A DNA stretch of 34,933 nt from Candidatus Bipolaricaulota bacterium. Lineage in GTDB: Bacteria > Bipolaricaulota > Bipolaricaulia > Bipolaricaulales > Bipolaricaulaceae. The notes below the pieces were generated by a model that made no database searches, was not told where the DNA came from, and saw only the letters and a program-made list of their open reading frames with translations. The position numbers and the translations under genes are program-made. Below are positions 23,491 to 31,038 of this stretch, one piece after another; position 1 is the first letter of the stretch, and each line of letters opens with the position of its first letter. The stretch spans positions 1 to 34,933 of the forward strand of contig JAUQPF010000029.1 of NCBI GenBank assembly GCA_030550535.1. Reading direction: 5' to 3'.

Positions 23491-24308
23491 AGGATCTAAA
23501 GCTTCGGCTCCTCACCGCAGCCCTGGCCATCCCCACGGTGCTCGCCATCTTCTGGGTAGCGGACCGTTTTTCGCAGGACTGGCTGGTGGCCCTGCTCCTT
23601 TCCGTGGTGGGCGTGGGTGCCGGCTGGGAGTACATCGGCCTTGTGGCCCGCTTGGGCGTAGCCCTCCCCAAGGAGGCCTTCCTCTTTGCCATCCCCGCTT
23701 TCCTCTTCCTTCTTCTCCCCAAGGAGGGCGAGTTCGCCTTCATCCTGGCCTTCGCTTTTGCCTATTTCCTTGTGATCTACAGCTTCTCCCGCAAGGGAAC
23801 GCAGGAAGGGTTCCTGGCCTCCGTGGCCGGGATCTTCGGGCTCCTCTACATCCCCGCCATGCTCGGGTTCGTCCTCATGTTCCACCGCAGGGGGGGATTC
23901 TGGCATGTTTTGCACTTCCTCTTGATCGTCTGGGGCTACGACACCGGCGCGTATTTCGTGGGGAGTCTCCTGGGCCGGCACCGCGTGCTCCCCCGGGTGT
24001 CCCTGGCCAAGACCTGGGAAGGCGTGGCCGGTGGCCTCCTCCTCTCTGGGTTCGCCGGCCTTCTTTTCCCGGGGTTCTTGGCGGACCTGCCGCGCTTTTG
24101 GGCCCCAGCCCTCATCATGGGCTTCGGGGTGGGCGCCTTCGCCCAACTGGGGGACCTCTTCGAGTCATTGGTGAAGCGGGCCGCGGGAGTGAAGGACACG
24201 GGCCGCTTCTTCCCCGGGCACGGCGGGGTCCTGGACCGGATCGACGGGATCCTCGCCTCCGCCCCGATCTACTACTTCCTCGCCCACTACATCCTAGGCC
24301 TGTTCTAG
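23487..24308 (+). CDS. cdsA: Phosphatidate cytidylyltransferase
   Basis: CdsA makes CDP-diacylglycerol from phosphatidate and CTP, the branch point of phospholipid synthesis. The 273-residue protein has about seven membrane spans and the CDS signature at about 227-253, from SLVKRAAGVKD through GHGGVLDRID, with all key Asp, Lys, Arg and His residues. The start is TTG at 23487 in a TTGA overlap with the uppS stop, with AAAGGTGA a few bases upstream. It is the last gene of the ndk operon; its end overlaps the converging UPF0045 gene by 15 bases. Confidence 0.94.
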   Translation: MKDLKLRLLTAALAIPTVLAIFWVADRFSQDWLVALLLSVVGVGAGWEYIGLVARLGVALPKEAFLFAIPAFLFLLLPKEGEFAFILAFAFAYFLVIYSFSRKGTQEGFLASVAGIFGLLYIPAMLGFVLMFHRRGGFWHVLHFLLIVWGYDTGAYFVGSLLGRHRVLPRVSLAKTWEGVAGGLLLSGFAGLLFPGFLADLPRFWAPALIMGFGVGAFAQLGDLFESLVKRAAGVKDTGRFFPGHGGVLDRIDGILASAPIYYFLAHYILGLF

Positions 24309-24593
24309 TTTTTTCAGGACGGACTCCACTTTGGCCCTGATCCGGCCGGGCGGGGCCTCCCGGTCGTCGATCTTGATGAGGGTGGACACGCGCCGGCATT
24401 TAGCGCGCACGGCCATATGGCAGGCCTTGATCACGGCCATGACCTCGTCCCACTCCCCCTCCACGATCGTGCCCATGGCCGTGAGCTCATGGGGAAGCCC
24501 GCTTTCCCGCACGATCCGGAGGCACTCCGCCACGTACTCCGAGAGGGACTCGCCTGCCCCAATAGGGGTGATGGAGAACTCCGCAAGGATCAT
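24294..24593 (-). CDS. MTH1187/UPF0045 family thiamine-binding-like protein
   Basis: A 99-residue protein of the MTH1187 (UPF0045) family, a ferredoxin-like fold of which some members bind thiamine or related compounds. The family pattern is clear: EFSITPIGAGESLSEYVAECLRIV at the N-terminus, then LPHELTAMGTIVEGEWDEVMAVIKACH and a closing VSTLIKIDDRE. The family was first studied in Methanothermobacter and is found in archaea and bacteria. The ATG at 24593 overlaps the tldD stop (ATGA), so it is translated after tldD. It overlaps the converging cdsA end by 15 bases. Confidence 0.9.
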   Translation of the reverse strand: MILAEFSITPIGAGESLSEYVAECLRIVRESGLPHELTAMGTIVEGEWDEVMAVIKACHMAVRAKCRRVSTLIKIDDREAPPGRIRAKVESVLKKLEQA

Positions 24594-26035
24594 GCCGCCC
24601 CCCGCACCTGGACGTTTTTGAACTTCGCGGGCGCCGCACCATGGCCCACCTGCATGACCTGGCCCGGCTCGCCCTTCCCGCAGTTGGGAAGCCCCCAAAG
24701 CCGCCACTCCTCGGGGCCCGCGATGGCTACGCAGGAGCCCCAGAACTCCGGGGTGATCCCGGTGTACAGGGCGTTCTTGAGCAACCGCACCTTTTTACCG
24801 TTTTTGATCTCCCAAGCGATCTCCGTCCCGAACTGGAAGTTCACACGCCGGTCGTCGATGGACCAGGACTTGTTGGTCTCGAAGTAAATCCCGTATTCCG
24901 TGTCCGCGATGAGGTCCGCAAGACGCCCCTTCCCCGGCAGGAGGTTGATGTTGGTCATGCGCACAAGGGGGATGCGCGCCCAGCTCGAGGCCCGGGCCGC
25001 CCCGCTGCTCCGAGGAAGCCCGAGTTTCCCCGCCGTCTCCCGCGAGCTGAGGTACCCCACGAAGACCCCCTCCCGCACGAGGTCCACCCTTTGGGCCTCC
25101 ACCCCCTCGTCGTCGTAGCCGAACGTGCCCAGGCCCCCCGGCGCGGTCGCATCGGCCACGATGTTCACGATCTCCGAACCGTACCGGAATTTCCCGAGCT
25201 TCTCCAGGGTGAGGAAGCTTCCGCCCGCGTAGGAGAGCTCGGTGCCCAGGACGCGGTCCAGCTCCGAGGGGTGCCCAAGGGACTCGTGCACCTGCAGGGC
25301 CATCTGCGACCCGTCGATGATGACGTCGAAAACACCGGTGGGGCAGACGGGCGCGGAAAGGAGGGCCACAGCTTCCTCCGCGATGCGCTCGGCGTTCTCC
25401 ACCAGGCCCAAGGACTCCACGAACTCGTAGCCGGCGTTGGCGAAGTCCCCGCCGAAGGAGTTGGGGAAGCTCCGCTTTTGCATCTCCCCGGGTTTGGCGG
25501 CATAGGCCTCGATCCCTGCCCCCGTGCTCACGATCACCTGGTGGATCTCGCTCCCCTCCGTGTTTCCGAACCACTTCTCGATGCGCCAGGCGGCCATGCT
25601 CCCCTTGGCCATGACGATCCCTGGGACCTTGAGGATCCGCTCGGCCGCGGCAAAAAGGAGGGCGAGTTTCTCCTGGATGGGCACGGAAAGCGGGTCCTTC
25701 TTCACCGGCGTCACGTAGGTTCCCCGATGGACGGGCTCGGGGGCCAGCCGCACCGGCTCCCGAAGGAGGGTGGCTGAGGCCTTGGCGATGGCCAGGGCCT
25801 GTTCCGCGGCCCGGCGAATCCCGGCCTCGGAAAGGTCGCTTGTGGCGGCAAACCCCCAGGCTCCCTTGTACAGCACGCGAATGCCGATCCCCGCGGACTC
25901 CCGCCGGGAGAGGACCTCCACCTCCAGGTTCTTTGTGCGCACGGACTCATCCACCCTGCGCTCAACCCGCGCTTCCCCAAACTCCGCGCCCAGGTCCCTA
26001 AGCACGCTCAACGCCAGGCTCACGAGTTTTTCCAT
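24590..26035 (-). CDS. tldD: TldD/PmbA family metalloprotease TldD
   Basis: TldD, normally paired with TldE/PmbA, is a zinc protease that degrades unfolded peptides and processes peptide antibiotics and the CcdA antitoxin. The 481-residue protein has the zinc motif HESLGH with H250, E251 and H255, then the conserved GHPSELDRVLG. GGLGTFGYDDEGV lies before the C-terminal half, which ends with the LPNCGKGEPGQVMQVGHG motif that carries the likely cysteine ligand. The ATG at 26035 is 5 bases after AAGGAG. No tldE/pmbA partner is adjacent; the gene is instead followed by UPF0045. It lies only 24 bases downstream of tRNA-Pro. Confidence 0.93.
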   Translation of the reverse strand: MEKLVSLALSVLRDLGAEFGEARVERRVDESVRTKNLEVEVLSRRESAGIGIRVLYKGAWGFAATSDLSEAGIRRAAEQALAIAKASATLLREPVRLAPEPVHRGTYVTPVKKDPLSVPIQEKLALLFAAAERILKVPGIVMAKGSMAAWRIEKWFGNTEGSEIHQVIVSTGAGIEAYAAKPGEMQKRSFPNSFGGDFANAGYEFVESLGLVENAERIAEEAVALLSAPVCPTGVFDVIIDGSQMALQVHESLGHPSELDRVLGTELSYAGGSFLTLEKLGKFRYGSEIVNIVADATAPGGLGTFGYDDEGVEAQRVDLVREGVFVGYLSSRETAGKLGLPRSSGAARASSWARIPLVRMTNINLLPGKGRLADLIADTEYGIYFETNKSWSIDDRRVNFQFGTEIAWEIKNGKKVRLLKNALYTGITPEFWGSCVAIAGPEEWRLWGLPNCGKGEPGQVMQVGHGAAPAKFKNVQVRGAA

Positions 26036-26059
26036 CCCCGCTCCTTCCCCGGAAAAATA

Positions 26060-26136
<77 letters not shown>

Positions 26137-26146
26137 ATCCTTTTGG

Positions 26147-26174
26147 AGTATAGCTTTGCCCAAAACGAACGCAA
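26147..26174 (-). promoter_or_regulatory. Promoter of tRNA-Pro
   Basis: TTGCGT (26169-26174) and TATACT (26147-26152) on the minus strand are 16 bases apart. The start should fall near 26140, a few bases before the tRNA. With no terminator before tldD, the transcript probably continues through tldD and UPF0045. Confidence 0.55.
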
Positions 26175-26190
26175 CGCGGAAAATCTCCGC

Positions 26191-27438
26191 GTGGATCCGC
26201 TTTCCTTGGCCAAGCGGCTTTTGGAGGCCGGCCCCATCTGCGACCCTTGCCTGGGCCGGAGGTTCGCCCTCCTTCCCGGCGGGCTCCCCAACGCCGAGCG
26301 GGGGGCCCTCCTCCGCCAGGCCCTGGGGTTTGGGCCCACCCTGCCCGAGCGGTGCTGGGTGTGCGGCGGGGCCTTCGCCCGCGTCCCCTTCTGGGCGGAG
26401 AAAGCGGCGGAATTGGCCCAAGGCTACGAATTCCGAACCTTCCTCTTCGGCGTGCACCTCTCCCCACGGCTTGAGGCCACAGAGGAGTTCCTGGCCGAGA
26501 AATTCCCCTCGCCCTGGGCCGAGCCCCTTCGCCGCCACCTCAACCGGGCCCTGGGCCAGGCCTTCGAGGAGGTCCTACGGGCGCGGGGGCGCACGGCCAC
26601 TGTGGACTACGCCCGCCCCGATCTCCAGTTCCTCGTGGACATCGAGAAGGACAAGGTGGAGCTGCGGGTGAACCCCGTGGTCTTTTACGGCCGCTACCGG
26701 AAGCTCGCGCGGGGGCTGGCCCAGACGACCTGGACTTGCCCCCATTGCCGGGGAAGGGGCTGTGAAGTTTGTGGGGGTACCGGGAAACTCGCGGCCACCT
26801 CCGTGGAAGAGCTCGTGCTCCCGGTGTTCCTGGAGGCCACGGGTGGAACAGGTGGCCACCTCCATGGGGCGGGCCGGGAGGACGCGGATGCCCGCATGCT
26901 CGGCCGGGGACGGCCCTTCCTCCTCACCGTGGAGAGCCCCCGCCGCCGCGCGATCGACCTCGCCTGGGTTGCGGAAGAGGTGCGGCGCCGAAGCGGGGGG
27001 GCCGTGGAGCTTCTGGACCTCCAGCCCGCCACCCCCGAGCTGGAGGAGAAGGTGAAGGCTGGGAAATTCGCCAAGCGCTACCGAGCGCGGGTGGCGTTCT
27101 CCGCGCCCGTGGAGCCGGAGGCCTTCGCCCAGGCCGTGGGGAGCTTAGTGGGCGAGGTCCGCCAGCGCACGCCGGAGCGGGTGCGCCACCGCCGGGCCGA
27201 CCTGGTGCGCCGCCGCCGCGTCCTCTCCGCCCAAGGGCGCCTCCTTTCCCCCACGGAGGCCGAGCTTGAGCTCACCTGCGAATCAGGCCTCTACGTGAAG
27301 GAGCTCGTCTCCGGCGATCAGGGGGGCACCGAGCCCAGCCTCGCGGGCCTTCTTGGCGTTCCGGCCCAGGTTACGGAGCTCGACGTCCTCGATATCCTCG
27401 ACGACGCGGGCGTTGTGCCTCCGGAGCCGGCGGATTAG
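26191..27438 (+). CDS. pus10: tRNA pseudouridine synthase Pus10, archaeal type
   Basis: A 415-residue Pus10, which in Archaea makes pseudouridine 54 and 55 in the tRNA T loop. The N-terminal zinc/THUMP-containing part has CDPCLGRRF and CWVCGG. A second cysteine set, CPHCRGRGCEVCGGTGK, is a hallmark of archaeal Pus10. The catalytic motif GREDADARMLGRGRPF carries the active aspartate D233 (codon at 26887). The C-terminal YVKELVSGDQGGTEPSLAGLL is also family-typical. The start is put at GTG 26191, giving MDPLSLAKRLLEAGPICDPCLG. The open frame further upstream runs antisense through tRNA-Pro and is not coding. Bacteria normally use TruB for position 55, so this gene is unexpected here. Confidence 0.88.
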   Translation: MDPLSLAKRLLEAGPICDPCLGRRFALLPGGLPNAERGALLRQALGFGPTLPERCWVCGGAFARVPFWAEKAAELAQGYEFRTFLFGVHLSPRLEATEEFLAEKFPSPWAEPLRRHLNRALGQAFEEVLRARGRTATVDYARPDLQFLVDIEKDKVELRVNPVVFYGRYRKLARGLAQTTWTCPHCRGRGCEVCGGTGKLAATSVEELVLPVFLEATGGTGGHLHGAGREDADARMLGRGRPFLLTVESPRRRAIDLAWVAEEVRRRSGGAVELLDLQPATPELEEKVKAGKFAKRYRARVAFSAPVEPEAFAQAVGSLVGEVRQRTPERVRHRRADLVRRRRVLSAQGRLLSPTEAELELTCESGLYVKELVSGDQGGTEPSLAGLLGVPAQVTELDVLDILDDAGVVPPEPAD

Positions 27439-27441
27439 ACT
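27436..27441 (+). promoter_or_regulatory. -10-like box before the Cas4-like nuclease
   Basis: TAGACT overlaps the pus10 stop codon and lies 8 bases before the ATG at 27450. No Shine-Dalgarno site is present in CCGCGGTC. The spacing suits a leaderless start. Confidence 0.4.
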
Positions 27442-27449
27442 CCGCGGTC

Positions 27450-28196
27450 ATGCTCATCGAGCTTTTGGAGGAGTATTTTCAGCGGGAGGAGCCCCCTCGC
27501 GAGCGCGATTATTTTTACGTTTCCGAGGTGGGGAAGTGCCCGCGCCAGATCTTCTACACGGTGAAGGGCTTTCCCCGGCCGCCCCTGGACGGCCAGACGG
27601 CCCGCAAGCTCGCGGTGGGCGAGGACGCTCACCGCCGCATCGTGCAAGCCCTCTATGGCTTAGGGATCGTGGTGGCCGCGGAAGTTCCCATTCCCGAGGG
27701 CGCCCTTTTCCACGGCCGGGCCGACGCCATCGTCTCCCTTTCCGGCAAAAACTACGTGGTGGAGATCAAGACCGTCCACCCCTACAACTTCGACCAGATG
27801 GCGATCGCCCCTCGGCGTGACCATTACCTCCAGCTCCAGCTCTACCTCCACTACTTCGGCATCCCCCAAGGGATCATCCTCGCCGAGAACAAGGCCACCC
27901 AGGAGCTGCGGGAGTTCCTGGTGGAGCTGGACCGTGCCGAGGTGAGGCGCGTCCTTTCCGAATTTGAACGGCTAAGGGAGCTCATCTTCGTGCGCGGGGA
28001 GCTCCCGCCTCTTCCCGACAAATCCGACTGGGAATACGACCAGTGCAAGTACTGCCCCTTTGTGGACTTCTGCCGGGCGGACGTGGCCGAGCCTCCCCGG
28101 CCCGCCGCGGCTTTGGAAATCCCGCGCGAGCCCCCAGCCCTTCCCGAGCCCTACGAGCGCGAGGCTCGGGCCATCGGCCTTTTCGATGAGCCTTAG
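27450..28196 (+). CDS. Cas4-like PD-(D/E)XK nuclease with predicted [4Fe-4S] cluster
   Basis: A 248-residue RecB/Cas4-family nuclease. The active-site residues appear in order: H61 in GEDAHRRIV, D92 in GRADAIV, E105-x-K107 in VVEIKTV, and Q128/Q130 in YLQLQLYL. One cysteine near the N-terminus (C30 in GKCPRQIF) and three near the C-terminus (C199, C202, C208 in CKYCPFVDFC) match the Cas4/AddB iron-sulfur clamp. After residue 212 a Pro-rich tail follows. Cas4 enzymes trim DNA ends, in CRISPR adaptation or alone. No CRISPR array or other cas gene is near, so this is a stand-alone member, perhaps in repair. It overlaps korA by 11 bases. Confidence 0.87.
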   Translation: MLIELLEEYFQREEPPRERDYFYVSEVGKCPRQIFYTVKGFPRPPLDGQTARKLAVGEDAHRRIVQALYGLGIVVAAEVPIPEGALFHGRADAIVSLSGKNYVVEIKTVHPYNFDQMAIAPRRDHYLQLQLYLHYFGIPQGIILAENKATQELREFLVELDRAEVRRVLSEFERLRELIFVRGELPPLPDKSDWEYDQCKYCPFVDFCRADVAEPPRPAAALEIPREPPALPEPYEREARAIGLFDEP

Positions 28197-29310
28197 GAGA
28201 TTTTGGTCGGGGAACATCGCCGTGGCCGAGGGAGCCCTGGCCGCGGGCGTGGACTTCTACGCGGGCTATCCCATCACCCCCTCCTCCGAGATCATGGAGC
28301 ACATGGCCCGCGAGCTTCCCAAGCGGGGCGGCATCTTTCTTCAGGCCGAGGACGAGATCGCCGCCATCTTCCTCCTCATCGGCGCCTCCTGGGCCGACGC
28401 CAAACCCATGACGGCCACAAGCGGCCCAGGCTTCTCCCTCATGCAGGAGGGCCTAGGGATCGCGGTGATGACGGAGACCCCCCTTGTGGTGGTGGACGTG
28501 ATGCGCGCCGGCCCGGGCACAGGCCAGGCCTCCAAGGCCGCCCAGGGCGACCTTCTGCAGGCCCGCTTCGGCCGCCACGGAGATCAGATCATCCCCGTCT
28601 TCGCCCCGTCTTCCGTGCAGGATTGCTTTGAGCTCACAGTGTTCGCCGTGAACACCGCGGAGAGGCTGCGCACCCCGGTGATCCTCCTTTCCGATGAGCT
28701 TTTGGCCCACACCTGGGAGACCGTGCGCGTCCCGGAAGGTGTGGAGCGGGTGGAGCGCCGCCGTCCCAAGGATCATGAACCGCCCTTCGGCTCCCCGGAT
28801 CCCCGGGTTCCCCCGCCCATGCCCCGCCTGGGCGAAGGGCACGCCCTCCTCGTCACCGGCTCCACCCACGACGCGTGGGGCCTGCGCCAGACCTCTGATC
28901 CTCATGCGCACCGCGAGCTTGTGGAGCGCCTGTGGGAAAAGATCTGGCTCAACCGGGAGGAGCTCTTCCGCTACGAGGCTGTGGGCGTGGAGGAGGCCGA
29001 GGTGGGGATCGTGGCCTACGGGTCGGTGGCGCGCAGCGCCCTTGCCGCCCGCAAACTCCTTGCGGGGAAGGTCAGCGTGGGCGTCGTCGTCCTCAAAACC
29101 CTTTGGCCCCTTCCCGAGGAGCCCATCCGGGAGCTCGCCGCGCGGGTGAAAGCCATCCTTGTTCCCGAGCTCAGCCTAGGCCAGTTGGTGTGGGATGTGG
29201 AGAGGGTGGTAGCTGGTCGCTCCCCGGTCCTTCGCTTTTCCAAGATCGGCGGGGGGATCCCCATCTATCCGGAGGAGCTCGCGGAAAGGGTTTTGGAGGT
29301 TGCCGGATGA
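28186..29310 (+). CDS. korA: 2-oxoacid:ferredoxin oxidoreductase, alpha subunit
   Basis: Alpha subunit (374 residues) of a KorAB-type 2-oxoacid:ferredoxin oxidoreductase, which cleaves a 2-oxoacid with CoA to acyl-CoA, CO2 and reduced ferredoxin. It shows the NxAVAEGALAAGVDFYAGYPITPSSE start with the YPITPS motif at 28-33, then AEDEIAAI and TATSGPGFSLMQEGLGIA. The C-terminal half has the GSVARSALAA and LKTLWPLPEEPI segments. 2-oxoglutarate is the usual substrate of this branch, but branched-chain or other 2-oxoacids are possible. It overlaps the nuclease gene upstream by 11 bases and korB by 4 (ATGA). Confidence 0.92.
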   Translation: MSLRRFWSGNIAVAEGALAAGVDFYAGYPITPSSEIMEHMARELPKRGGIFLQAEDEIAAIFLLIGASWADAKPMTATSGPGFSLMQEGLGIAVMTETPLVVVDVMRAGPGTGQASKAAQGDLLQARFGRHGDQIIPVFAPSSVQDCFELTVFAVNTAERLRTPVILLSDELLAHTWETVRVPEGVERVERRRPKDHEPPFGSPDPRVPPPMPRLGEGHALLVTGSTHDAWGLRQTSDPHAHRELVERLWEKIWLNREELFRYEAVGVEEAEVGIVAYGSVARSALAARKLLAGKVSVGVVVLKTLWPLPEEPIRELAARVKAILVPELSLGQLVWDVERVVAGRSPVLRFSKIGGGIPIYPEELAERVLEVAG

Positions 29311-30092
29311 GCGTCCACCCCCTACATGTTTTCCTGCGTTCAGAAGCCTTGCCTACGGCCTTCTGTCCAGGCTGCGGGAACGGCCTTGTGGCTGGGGCCA
29401 TCCTGCGCGCCCTCGTTCAGGCGGGGATGGAACTTCGAAAGACCGTGTTCGTGGCGGGAATCGGCTGCGCCGCTTGGATCCCAAGCCCCCACTTTTTGGC
29501 CGATAGCCTCCACGTGGCCCACGGCCGCGCCGTCCCCACGGCCTTAGGGATCAAGCTTCGCCGGCCGGAGCTCCAGGTGATCGTGGTGGGCGGCGACGGC
29601 GACATCGCCGGAATCGGCGGGAACCACCTCCTTCACGCCGCCCGAAGGAACGCGGACCTCCTCGTGATCATGGTCAACAACCTCGTCTACGCCATGACCG
29701 GGGGCCAGGTGGGCCCCACCACGCCCCATGGCCTTCCCACCTCCACCACGCCCTACGGGAACCCCGAGCATCCCATGGACGTGGTCCAGGTGGTGGCCGC
29801 GGCCGGCGCCAACTACGCCGCCCGTTGGACCACCGCCCACCTCCCTCAACTGGAAAAGGCCCTGGTGAAGGCCCTCTCCATGGAGGGCTTCCGGTTCGTG
29901 GAGGTGGTGAGCCCGTGCCCGGCCCGGGTGGGCGGGAGGCTCTCCATGGCTCCGGTGGAAGCCCTGAAGTGGCTGCGGGCCCAAAGCAAGCCCGTGGGCC
30001 AGGCCGGCCCCGACGAGATCCCCGTGGGCGAATACATCGTGCGCGACCGCCCGGGCTTCCTGCGCGCCCTAAGGGGGGAAAGCCGTGGCTGA
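29307..30092 (+). CDS. korB: 2-oxoacid:ferredoxin oxidoreductase, beta subunit (TPP-binding)
   Basis: Beta subunit (261 residues) that binds thiamine diphosphate and, in the family, a [4Fe-4S] cluster. FCPGCGNG supplies C20 and C23; GIGCAAW supplies another cysteine near 54, and VVSPCPAR a fourth. The TPP motif is GDGD at 96-99 with NN at 124-125. MTGGQVGPTTPHG is typical of KorB/VorB proteins. It overlaps korA (ATGA) and korC (8 bases). Confidence 0.93.
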   Translation: MSVHPLHVFLRSEALPTAFCPGCGNGLVAGAILRALVQAGMELRKTVFVAGIGCAAWIPSPHFLADSLHVAHGRAVPTALGIKLRRPELQVIVVGGDGDIAGIGGNHLLHAARRNADLLVIMVNNLVYAMTGGQVGPTTPHGLPTSTTPYGNPEHPMDVVQVVAAAGANYAARWTTAHLPQLEKALVKALSMEGFRFVEVVSPCPARVGGRLSMAPVEALKWLRAQSKPVGQAGPDEIPVGEYIVRDRPGFLRALRGESRG

Positions 30093-30603
30093 GCTGCGCC
30101 TGCGGATCTCGGGGATCGGCGGCCAAGGCATCGTCTTCGCCGGAAGGCTCCTCGCCCAGGCCATGGCCGAGGAGGGGAAGGAGGTGGCCCTGCGCTACGC
30201 CTACGGCGCGGAGGTCATGGGTACGCCCGTGCACTCCGAGCTCGTGATCGCCGACGAACCCATCCTCTCCCCGTACTTTCGGGAGGCCCAGGTGGCGGTG
30301 ATCCTCCACACGCGGGCCTTTTCCGAGGCCGTTGGCCTGGTGGAGAAGGGCGGCCTTCTTGTGTTGGACTCCGCTTCGGCGGGGGGGCCATTTCCCGAGA
30401 ATTTGCGCGTGGAGGTGCGGCCGTTCGTGGAAAAAACAAGCGGGAACCGCCCCGGCGACCCCGGTCGCCTTGCTCCTGTGGCCGCCCTGGGCTTTTTGGC
30501 GAAGCTTGGCTTCTTTCCTTTGGAGCCTTTACGGCGCGCCGCAAGCTCCGGCCGCGGAGCTCAGGAGAATCTCCAAGCCCTGGAGCTTGGCTTTCGGCTC
30601 TAA
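30085..30603 (+). CDS. korC: 2-oxoacid:ferredoxin oxidoreductase, gamma subunit
   Basis: Gamma subunit (172 residues). The N-terminal GIGGQGIVFAGRLLAQA (10-26) is diagnostic. The next family motif, usually Y-G-x-E-x-R-G-G, reads YGAEVMGTPVHSELVI, so the R-G-G is replaced by M-G-T. The remainder is an alpha/beta domain ending in a helical tail. GTG start with AAGGGGGG upstream. No delta (ferredoxin-like) subunit gene follows; the complex would be alpha-beta-gamma, using free ferredoxin. Its stop overlaps the end of the converging protease-like pseudogene. Confidence 0.9.
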   Translation: MAELRLRISGIGGQGIVFAGRLLAQAMAEEGKEVALRYAYGAEVMGTPVHSELVIADEPILSPYFREAQVAVILHTRAFSEAVGLVEKGGLLVLDSASAGGPFPENLRVEVRPFVEKTSGNRPGDPGRLAPVAALGFLAKLGFFPLEPLRRAASSGRGAQENLQALELGFRL

Positions 30604-30951
30604 ACCAAGAGCATCCGCATGGGCTCGAGCGTCCGCTTGAACGGGTTGAACACAAGCCCCAGGATTTCCAGGGTCACCACGCCGAGCAGGGCTTCATCGT
30701 CGGCTTCTCCGAGGATCACGGGGGTGTGGGCCTCCCCTTGTGGCAAACTGATGTAGCACTCCGAAACTTTTCGCACGAGGGTTCGGCCGTCGGCGAGCAC
30801 GAACGCATGTTCGTGCTTTGGCTCAAGCCCGATCTCCTTCCATATGGGCTCAGGAAGGAGGGAGTAGGTCGCGCCGCTATTCACAAGAAAACGGACGCTT
30901 TTTTTCTCCCTTGGGTCCTCGCACGCGGCCTTCAATGCACGCTATTCCCAT
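30600..30951 (-). pseudogene. Frameshifted retropepsin-like aspartic protease
   Basis: A small clan AA aspartic-protease-like protein. The main frame holds SVRFLVNSGATYSLLP, the counterpart of the catalytic V-D-(S/T)-G-A-T motif, then LADGRTL, and ILGEADDEALLGVVTLEILG, as in bacterial retropepsin-like proteins. The catalytic Asp is Asn here (codon AAT, 30879-30881). The likely original start, ATG at 30951 (MGIACIEGRVRGPKGEKK), is in another frame and joins the body through a run of seven A (30899-30905 on the opposite strand). One fewer A would restore a single frame. Otherwise translation would have to begin at TTG 30935. Both changes point to a dead gene, unless the run is a sequencing error or a slippage site and the protein acts as a binding domain. 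Confidence 0.7.
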
Positions 30952-31038
30952 GGAGTTCGCGCACAAAGTATAACGCGCTGGCCTCTTGGTCGTATACGCG
31001 AAAGCCCTTGAGGCTGGTTCCCTTGCGCTAACGAACGG

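Noticed and set aside
27450-28196. A CRISPR-Cas locus suggested by the Cas4-like protein
   Set aside because: No repeat-spacer array and no other cas gene was seen in the window.
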